Made by a program: the position numbers and the translations under genes. Of a DNA stretch of 30,146 nucleotides, positions 23,527 to 29,156 are shown piece after piece. This stretch comes from Patescibacteria group bacterium UBA3527. GTDB lineage: Bacteria > Patescibacteriota > Minisyncoccia > Phycocordibacterales > UBA918. The stretch's first letter is position 1. Every line of letters begins with the position of its first letter. The stretch covers positions 1 to 30,146 of the forward strand of contig DFPA01000058.1 in NCBI GenBank assembly GCA_002377025.1, read 5' to 3'. Below the pieces are notes generated by a model. It was not told the DNA's origin. It was given only the letters and a program-made list of their open reading frames with translations, and did no database searches.

Positions 23527-24580
23527 GCGCGACTTTTACGAAATACTGGGCATTAACAAAAATGCCTCAAAGGATCAGATTAAAAAGGCGTTTCGTAAGC
23601 TGGCCGGAAAGTACCATCCTGATAAAAAGACAGGTGATGAAGCTAAGTTCAAGGAAATTAGCGAAGCCTATGCGGTTTTGGGAGATGACAAAAAACGCGC
23701 TGAATATGACGCCTACGGCCACTCTTTCGCCGGTGGTAGTGCCGGACAAGGATTTAACTGGGCTGACTTTCAAGGAGGAAGTCGAGGTTTCAACTTCGAT
23801 CTCAACGATATTTTTGAAAACTTTGGTGACATATTCCAGGGAGCAGGACACAGGAATAAGCGCGGACATGACATTTCTATCGATCTTAACCTTACTTTTA
23901 AAGAGTCGGTTTTTGGAGTTGAGAGAAAGGTCTTACTGACAAAGAATTCGAACTGTTCTACTTGTGATGGTAAAGGAGCAAAACCCGGTACTGAATACAC
24001 AAAGTGTTCTACTTGTGATGGAGCAGGTCGAGTGAGGGAAGTTCGTCAGAGCATAATGGGCAGCTTCCAAACTGTAAAGGTTTGTGATGTCTGTCATGGC
24101 ACGGGTGAAACACCGAAGGAGTTTTGTGCTGTCTGTAAGGGAGCCGGGATAGAGAGGAAGCAGGATGAAGTGATCATCAATATACCGGCCGGCATCGAAA
24201 ACGGCGAGGTGATACGCTTGTCGGGACAAGGCGAAGCCGTACAAGGCGGTCAGTCGGGCGATCTTTATATCAAAATTCACGTTGAGCCCGGCACAAATGT
24301 GAAGAGGGAAGGAAGTAACTTAATATCTGATCTACCGGTCAAGCTTTCTGACGCACTTTTAGGAGCCGAGTATAAGGTGGATACTTTGGATGGAAGTGTA
24401 ACAATACATGTGCCGGCCGGTATAAAGCATCATGAAATGCTCCGCATAAAAGGAAAAGGAGTTCCAAAGTCTGGCTCGAGCAGAGGTGACTACCTGGTAA
24501 GAGTAAAGATTGAGACTCCTAATAAGCTGTCGAGAAAAGCTAAGAAACTTGTAGAAGAACTTCGAAAGGAAGGGGTTTAA
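23519..24580 (+). CDS. dnaJ: Chaperone DnaJ (Hsp40)
   Basis: A 353-residue type I J-protein that stimulates DnaK ATPase and delivers substrates. The J domain has HPD at residues 33-35. A Gly/Phe-rich linker (about 70-112) follows. The zinc-finger domain has four CxxC pairs (C146/149, C163/166, C189/192, C203/206), each in CxxCxGxG or a close variant. The two C-terminal beta-sandwich domains are present (NIPAGIENGEVIRLSGQGEA, VHVPAGIKHHEMLRIKGKGV-like segments). ATG 23519 overlaps the dnaK stop by 8 bases, suggesting coupled translation. It completes the grpE-dnaK-dnaJ operon. No clear terminator follows in the 51-base gap. Confidence 0.97.
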   Translation: MAKRDFYEILGINKNASKDQIKKAFRKLAGKYHPDKKTGDEAKFKEISEAYAVLGDDKKRAEYDAYGHSFAGGSAGQGFNWADFQGGSRGFNFDLNDIFENFGDIFQGAGHRNKRGHDISIDLNLTFKESVFGVERKVLLTKNSNCSTCDGKGAKPGTEYTKCSTCDGAGRVREVRQSIMGSFQTVKVCDVCHGTGETPKEFCAVCKGAGIERKQDEVIINIPAGIENGEVIRLSGQGEAVQGGQSGDLYIKIHVEPGTNVKREGSNLISDLPVKLSDALLGAEYKVDTLDGSVTIHVPAGIKHHEMLRIKGKGVPKSGSSRGDYLVRVKIETPNKLSRKAKKLVEELRKEGV

Positions 24581-24618
24581 ACTGTATACATTTCCTGAGG
24601 CATATACCCTTGGTAGGT

Positions 24619-24624
24619 TATAAT
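24619..24624 (+). promoter_or_regulatory. -10 box for the 24632 gene, leaderless
   Basis: A consensus TATAAT lies 7 bases before ATG 24632, so the transcript would start at or next to the ATG. No convincing -35 element is visible. It may drive the membrane protein and the polyamine genes after it. Confidence 0.5.
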
Positions 24625-24631
24625 TAAGCAG

Positions 24632-25114
24632 ATGGAAACATCTGCCATTATATCTCTTATCCAGGAGTCACTGTTTGTAATAATAGTTTTTTTTGGCTTT
24701 CTTGTTTACTCAATGCTTAGAGGTAGGCATTACTTGATCAACTTAATCATAGGTCTTTATTTTGCCCTACTTATATCGCTTGAGTTTCCATACTACGAGA
24801 CCATACTTGGGGCCGCCAATACAGACCAGAGCCGAGCGATCCTTATGATTCTAGTATTTGCCGCATTTACAATTGCATCCACAACTTTACTCGGACGATT
24901 TTTGCATCAAGGTGATTATGATCGGGGAGTAATCGGTATTCATAGAAAGATTATTTACTCTCTGGCGGCAACAGTACTAGTAATGACTTATAGTTTTCAC
25001 GCCTTGCCGGTAACAGAGTTGGTTGACCCGGGGCCGATTCAGGCTTTGTTTGCAAGCCAAAACAGTTTCTTCTTTTGGCTCTTTGTACCTATTTTAATAT
25101 TGTTCTTTTTGTAG
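24632..25114 (+). CDS. Polytopic membrane protein of unknown function
   Basis: A 160-residue protein with four to five hydrophobic segments (about 5-28, 35-52, 68-88, 106-123 and 143-160), ending directly in the last helix. The loop LLGRFLHQGDYDRGVIGIHRK is positively charged. I do not recognise the family; similar short multi-helix proteins are common in Patescibacteria. It ends 2 bases before the SpeD-like gene, so it may be the first gene of the polyamine operon, or may merely be next to it. Confidence 0.6.
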   Translation: METSAIISLIQESLFVIIVFFGFLVYSMLRGRHYLINLIIGLYFALLISLEFPYYETILGAANTDQSRAILMILVFAAFTIASTTLLGRFLHQGDYDRGVIGIHRKIIYSLAATVLVMTYSFHALPVTELVDPGPIQALFASQNSFFFWLFVPILILFFL

Positions 25115-25116
25115 TT

Positions 25117-25497
25117 ATGACAAGAGATGACTACGACCAGAATGGAAGTTGGGGGATTCTAGCGAGTATTGACTTGCACTCATGTAATCCTGACTTTATT
25201 CGAGATGCAGAGAAAATTAAGGACTTCACGCGTCAATTTTGCGACTTAATTGACGTAACAAGATTTGGCGAGTGTCAGATCGTTCACTTCGCCGATCACG
25301 ACGAAGACGTCGCTGGCTTCTCTATGGTGCAACTTATTGAAACTTCACTGGTTTCTGGACATTTTGCAAATAAAACAAACAATGTTTACTTGGATGTCTT
25401 TTCTTGCAAGTATTACGACCCAGATGCAGCTCATGAGTTCGCCAAGAAGTTTTTTGAGGCAAGGGATTCAACAGTTTGTGTGCTGCTCAGAAAATAG
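25117..25497 (+). CDS. Divergent SpeD-family pyruvoyl decarboxylase
   Basis: A 126-residue protein of the S-adenosylmethionine decarboxylase (class 1b SpeD) fold. This family self-cleaves at a serine to make a pyruvoyl cofactor. The start GSWGILASIDLHSCNP matches the GRHLLxDLxGC region. QLIETSLVSGHF (72-83) aligns with the canonical ESHxxIHTWPE cleavage region, and YLDVFSCK (91-98) aligns with VDVFTCG, keeping Cys97. The cleavage motif differs: E75-T76-S77, with S77 the probable pyruvoyl precursor, and no HTWPE. Some SpeD homologues have been reported to decarboxylate ornithine or arginine instead of AdoMet, so the substrate is open. ATG 25117 is 2 bases after the previous stop. The aminopropyltransferase two genes downstream supports a polyamine role. 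Confidence 0.75.
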   Translation: MTRDDYDQNGSWGILASIDLHSCNPDFIRDAEKIKDFTRQFCDLIDVTRFGECQIVHFADHDEDVAGFSMVQLIETSLVSGHFANKTNNVYLDVFSCKYYDPDAAHEFAKKFFEARDSTVCVLLRK

Positions 25498-25499
25498 TT

Positions 25500-26024
25500 A
25501 TGGAATTTGTTGAACAGTCGCACAAGGATCTTTACTTGAGAGTAACTGCAGACATTGATTCACTTTGGGAGTATAAGATGCTCTCTAAAGCCAGTCTGAA
25601 TTTCCAAGGGTTACAGATTGAGTTTGGAATTTTAGGAGAGAGCCACTATGTGCTGGTTGCCAACAAGAGCTCTCGCTTCGCTGAGGTTTTTGCGTGTGGC
25701 AAGAAAAAATATGACGATGGGATTGAATTTAGTGACTTGATTGGAAGCTCCTTTGAAAAACAATTCGGGGACATATCATATCAGTTTGAGATGGAAGTAG
25801 TGAATGAACTAGAATCTTCTAAGCTATCTAGACTAAGAGAAAAGCGCAATGATCCAGATGTTAAGTACCTCAAGCACGACTTTCCAGCAAAGGACAAAGA
25901 CTTGTCGCATCCAGTGACAGAAGTGTATTTGAATACAAAAGGTGTCATCATTGTTGAGTCAGTTCATACATATCCCAATGAGAATGTTTCTGTTTTTACT
26001 AAGTCAAATTTTTTCATTACATAG
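25500..26024 (+). CDS. DUF2617-like protein
   Basis: A 174-residue soluble protein. GILGESHYVLV (43-53), YQFEMEVV (94-101) and the late VHTYPNENV (155-163) resemble the conserved LGxSHxV, YxFxxxV and HxYP elements I remember from the DUF2617 family, which in other bacteria also lies near spermidine synthase genes. This was not tested by search. There is no signal peptide or membrane helix. It starts 2 bases after the SpeD-like gene and ends one base before the aminopropyltransferase, so it is firmly inside the polyamine operon. No catalytic role can be assigned. Confidence 0.55.
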   Translation: MEFVEQSHKDLYLRVTADIDSLWEYKMLSKASLNFQGLQIEFGILGESHYVLVANKSSRFAEVFACGKKKYDDGIEFSDLIGSSFEKQFGDISYQFEMEVVNELESSKLSRLREKRNDPDVKYLKHDFPAKDKDLSHPVTEVYLNTKGVIIVESVHTYPNENVSVFTKSNFFIT

Positions 26025-26025
26025 C

Positions 26026-26880
26026 ATGAATAATTCAACTAAGCTTCATACGTACGAAACTCTCTACAAGGATTGGGGTCAGTTTTTTAGAGACTATGAA
26101 GTGCTAGTCGAGTCCAAAACTGGTGAACAGGACTTACTTCTCATTGATACCGAGTCCTTTGGAAAAGTTTTAATACTAGATGGAGTTGTACAGTTAACAG
26201 AGAGGGATAATTTTGTTTACCATGAAATGCTCACTCACGTACCCTTGATTGCACACGGAAGTGCAAAAAATGTTCTCGTTATCGGCGGCGGTGATGGAGG
26301 CACTATTCATCATGTATTGATGCACAGAGGCATAGAGGTGACAATGGTTGAGATTGACGAACAAGTCACTGAGTTTTCGAAAGAGCATCTGGCATTTGTA
26401 AATCATGACTCCTTTAGCAACCCAAGATTGTCGTTGCATATAGGAGACGGAGCAAAATTTGTCAAAGAGACTGCAGAAAAGTTTGATGTAATTATTGTTG
26501 ACTCAACGGACCCAATAGGACCTGGTGAAGTGCTATTCACTCGGGAGTTTTATGCGGATTGTAAACGCTGTCTTGGGGAAAACGGGATTCTTGTGACTCA
26601 AAACGGAGTACCGTTTACTCAACCTGAAGAGCTAGAGGAGTCAGTGTCTTACTTCAAAGAGTTATTCAAGTGCGGCACATGCTATTGTGCCTCGGTGCCA
26701 ACTTACGTAGGCGGAGTGATGGCTTTTGGCTTTGCTACAGATAATGTAAATCTTGTTAGTCAGCCAAAAGAAGACCTGGGCAAGAAAATTATAGATGCGG
26801 GCATTTGTTCGAAATACTACAATTCTGACATTCACCAGGCCTCTTTTGCTCTCCCAAACTTTATTAAGGAAATTGTTTAA
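26026..26880 (+). CDS. speE: Spermidine synthase-like aminopropyltransferase
   Basis: A 284-residue enzyme transferring an aminopropyl group from decarboxylated AdoMet to an amine such as putrescine or agmatine. Family motifs are intact: DGVVQLTERDNFVYHEML (52-69), the AdoMet-binding GGGDGG (87-92), the acidic VEID (108-111), and DSTDPIGPGEVLFTREFY (159-176) with the amine-binding aspartates D159 and D162. The C-terminal YYNSDIHQASFALP segment is also typical. ATG 26026 is one base after the previous stop; upstream in-frame starts overlap the DUF2617-like gene and are rejected. It needs decarboxylated AdoMet, for which the only candidate enzyme here is the SpeD-like protein. The acceptor amine is unknown. 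Confidence 0.9.
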   Translation: MNNSTKLHTYETLYKDWGQFFRDYEVLVESKTGEQDLLLIDTESFGKVLILDGVVQLTERDNFVYHEMLTHVPLIAHGSAKNVLVIGGGDGGTIHHVLMHRGIEVTMVEIDEQVTEFSKEHLAFVNHDSFSNPRLSLHIGDGAKFVKETAEKFDVIIVDSTDPIGPGEVLFTREFYADCKRCLGENGILVTQNGVPFTQPEELEESVSYFKELFKCGTCYCASVPTYVGGVMAFGFATDNVNLVSQPKEDLGKKIIDAGICSKYYNSDIHQASFALPNFIKEIV

Positions 26881-26882
26881 GT

Positions 26883-27827
26883 ATGCTATTGCCTGAGTGG
26901 TCAGTTGTCGGACTAGTTGCAGTTTCGATAGGAGTTGCAGGTACTTTCTTTGACAAGTATCTTCTTGAGAAATACTTTAACTCGGAGGATGAAGCAGATG
27001 ACGGTGGCCCCGGTGCACTGATGATTTTTTCCTCATACTTTGCATCTATAGTGGCGCTAGCGATTTTTCTTTTCTACCACAGCCGTATAGAGTTTGCTCT
27101 TGGTACTGGCATGGCAGGCTTGTTTGCTGGCGCTTTATTTGCAATATGGGTGTTTCTGTACTTGGAGGCCATTAACAGAGTCGAGTTGTCACGAGTGGTG
27201 CCCTTACTACAGACTATTCCTGCCTTTAGTCTGTTAATAGCCTTCGTAACACTGGGAGAGATTCTCACGCTCGAACAGGTATTAGCTATGCTAGGCCTTA
27301 TACTGGGTGCGATAGTACTTTTGTACACTAAAGAGGAGAATTGTTTTAGGCTGGATGGTACCACTCTCTGCATTATGCTTGGAGTATCATTGCTCACTGC
27401 TCTTAGCGACACCATTTTCAAAGCGGTTGCGCTTACCTCTAACTATGCTAGTGCAGCATTTTGGTCCTGGTGTGGATTTGTCTTGTTTGGAATCTCACTT
27501 TACTTGTTCAGCTCTCATTATCGGTCCCAGTTTGAGCTACTTACCAGAGAAAGATTTGGTGAGAAGTTCACCCTAAACTCCCTGAACGAAATTTTTGACA
27601 ATCTGCATGAACTACTTTTCTTTCTAGCGATTACGCTTGGACCTATTGCACTAGTCCATTCTATTAATGCCTATGAACCTATACTGGTACTGGTTGTAGG
27701 ATTTCTTATGGCTGCTCTCGCACCAAGGTACTTCAAAGAAGACAACTCGGGGAGTGTTGTTATATACAAAATATTCGGTGTATTAGTTATTACCGTTGCC
27801 AGTGTCTATCTTTATAGCGTAACTTAA
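26883..27827 (+). CDS. EamA/DMT-type membrane transporter
   Basis: A 314-residue, roughly ten-helix membrane protein. Two halves are recognisable: the first holds ALFAIWVFLYLEAINRVELS, RVVPLLQTIPAFSLLIAFV, and GEILTLEQVLAMLGLILGAI; the second repeats the pattern with a longer polar loop (about 225-245). These are features of the drug/metabolite (EamA) superfamily. It starts 2 bases after speE, so it is probably co-expressed with it and could export or import the polyamine or guanidino product. The substrate is unknown. Its stop lies 2 bases from the stop of the convergent amidinotransferase gene. Confidence 0.75.
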   Translation: MLLPEWSVVGLVAVSIGVAGTFFDKYLLEKYFNSEDEADDGGPGALMIFSSYFASIVALAIFLFYHSRIEFALGTGMAGLFAGALFAIWVFLYLEAINRVELSRVVPLLQTIPAFSLLIAFVTLGEILTLEQVLAMLGLILGAIVLLYTKEENCFRLDGTTLCIMLGVSLLTALSDTIFKAVALTSNYASAAFWSWCGFVLFGISLYLFSSHYRSQFELLTRERFGEKFTLNSLNEIFDNLHELLFFLAITLGPIALVHSINAYEPILVLVVGFLMAALAPRYFKEDNSGSVVIYKIFGVLVITVASVYLYSVT

Positions 27828-27829
27828 GT

Positions 27830-28909
27830 CTAGAAATACGATTCTAATTTGCCGCGACGGCGCACATCTGTGGTGGCGCAATGAATTGATCCTCCGAACG
27901 GATAGAAGTTTCTAAATGGTACAGGGATAGGTTCGATGCCGTGTTTATACAACAATTCCATCAGTGGTGTTTCGTTCTCTTCTACAATGGCTCTCTTACT
28001 GTCTATGCTTAGGAAATTTATCGTCAACCAGTCGCTCGAGAAGTACAGCGCTGAGTCAAAAGGTTTCGTAGGTGCGGGAGCTTCGATAATTTCCCATGAG
28101 TCAAACATGTCAGGTAGATGATCCTTTCGAACCCATGATGGATTTATGAGAAGTTTCCCGGGTGCAATAGGAACTATAGAGGTGTCTATATGTAGAGGAT
28201 GCTCTTCATCGAAGGAAAGTTCATGAATAGTATACTCGCTACCTATATGCCTACGTACCCACTCGATTCCCATCTCGTTCGTCACCTCACTTTTCTGAAC
28301 AAAAATATCTGTGCCAAATCGGACAAAATCAGCGGCATCAAATGCAACCTCTTTCTCTGAAATAGCAAACTGCCTTATACCATCAGGCTCAGCATTTTCT
28401 GGATCAAAATCTTGATTATAGAATGCATCATTCATTGTAGACTTTGGGGCAGGAAGCCACCTCGCACCATCCTTGAAGTATTCTTCAATAAGATCTCTAA
28501 AAGCAAAAATTTCAAAGTAGCGGGTTCTCCATGCCATCGGCGCCTCCACAATAATGTCACCAACAATAAGTAGAACGTCGCGTGGCATAGCAGCATACAG
28601 ACCAGTACTACTCCACCAAGGAGTTTTGTAGGTGTCGGAAAAGTCTAGAGGAGCAGGTCTTTTTACCGTTATATCTAATTTCTCTAGAACAGTGACAAGA
28701 TTGTTAAGCTCTTCCTCTGCTGCATCTGTCATTTCTCTTGGAAAAGGCTTGCCGCCATACTCATCAAAGAACCACTTCGAGTGGGAAGGAGTGGCTGAAC
28801 CCAATGCTACATTCCACTCCGGCACCACTGCATTCTTTACGGTTCCTACAATAACTTCCTCCAAAGGGTCCCATTCGTTACATGACCACACTTTCTTACT
28901 TACATCCAT
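27830..28909 (-). CDS. Arginine amidinotransferase (AGAT/StrB1-like)
   Basis: A 359-residue enzyme of the glycine amidinotransferase family, which moves the amidino group from arginine to an amine acceptor and releases ornithine. Conserved elements: NEWDPLEEVIVG (11-22), VEAPMAWRTRYFE (121-133), FDAADFVRFGTDIF with the catalytic Asp (190-203), HPLHIDTS with His240, LLINPSWVRKDHLP, and GGSIHCATTDVRRRG with nucleophilic Cys344. The catalytic triad is complete. The acceptor (glycine, inosamine phosphate, lysine or a polyamine) cannot be read from sequence. It is the only minus-strand gene in the window and converges on the EamA transporter next to SpeD-like and SpeE genes, suggesting a shared polyamine/guanidino pathway. 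Confidence 0.9.
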   Translation of the reverse strand: MDVSKKVWSCNEWDPLEEVIVGTVKNAVVPEWNVALGSATPSHSKWFFDEYGGKPFPREMTDAAEEELNNLVTVLEKLDITVKRPAPLDFSDTYKTPWWSSTGLYAAMPRDVLLIVGDIIVEAPMAWRTRYFEIFAFRDLIEEYFKDGARWLPAPKSTMNDAFYNQDFDPENAEPDGIRQFAISEKEVAFDAADFVRFGTDIFVQKSEVTNEMGIEWVRRHIGSEYTIHELSFDEEHPLHIDTSIVPIAPGKLLINPSWVRKDHLPDMFDSWEIIEAPAPTKPFDSALYFSSDWLTINFLSIDSKRAIVEENETPLMELLYKHGIEPIPVPFRNFYPFGGSIHCATTDVRRRGKLESYF

Positions 28910-28939
28910 AACTTTTGCTAGTTAATAAATACTATCCCC

Positions 28940-28948
28940 ACTATATCA
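28940..28948 (-). promoter_or_regulatory. Possible promoter of the amidinotransferase gene
   Basis: On the minus strand, TGATATAGT is an extended -10-like element that would start a transcript at about 28933, giving a leader of about 24 bases. The gap also holds repeats of ACTATC (28931-28936, 28955-28960) and ACTATATC (28940-28947), a possible operator. No good -35 box is visible. Confidence 0.3.
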
Positions 28949-28986
28949 GAAGTAACTATCAGGACGTACGGTACTATGTGTTTATA

Positions 28987-28992
28987 AGAGGA
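28987..28992 (+). promoter_or_regulatory. Shine-Dalgarno sequence of the 29000 gene
   Basis: AGAGGA ends 7 bases before ATG 29000, a good match to the anti-Shine-Dalgarno sequence at normal spacing. It stands out because almost all other starts in this window lack such a site. Confidence 0.6.
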
Positions 28993-28999
28993 ACTTTGT

Positions 29000-29152
29000 A
29001 TGAACAACAAGATTACAAGACTGCTGTTTAGATCACTTTTGATATTAGTTTTGATTAGTGTCGCGGCTACTTTTTATCGCTACGTTGTAGAGCGTGATTT
29101 TGAAGCCATTGACGACACAGAGGATTATGAGGAAGAAGTATTAGACGAGTAG
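29000..29152 (+). CDS. Small single-helix membrane peptide
   Basis: A 50-residue open reading frame below most length cut-offs. It has a basic N terminus (MNNKITRLLFR), one membrane helix (about 9-26, ending in VAATFYRY) and a strongly acidic tail (DDTEDYEEEVLDE). It has a clear Shine-Dalgarno sequence, and its stop is 4 bases before the ATG of the histidine kinase gene. The layout suggests co-expression with the kinase. I recognise no family. The coding signal rests on the ribosome-binding site, spacing and composition. Confidence 0.6.
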   Translation: MNNKITRLLFRSLLILVLISVAATFYRYVVERDFEAIDDTEDYEEEVLDE

Positions 29153-29156
29153 CATT

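Noticed and set aside
23945..24035. Short direct repeats (tgttctacttgtgatgg occurs twice)
   Set aside because: They encode consecutive CSTCDG zinc-finger motifs of DnaJ, so the similarity is explained by the protein repeat.
24583..24608. Terminator after dnaJ from the GTATA...TATAC repeat
   Set aside because: The stem is only 5 bp with a long loop and no T-run, too weak to call.
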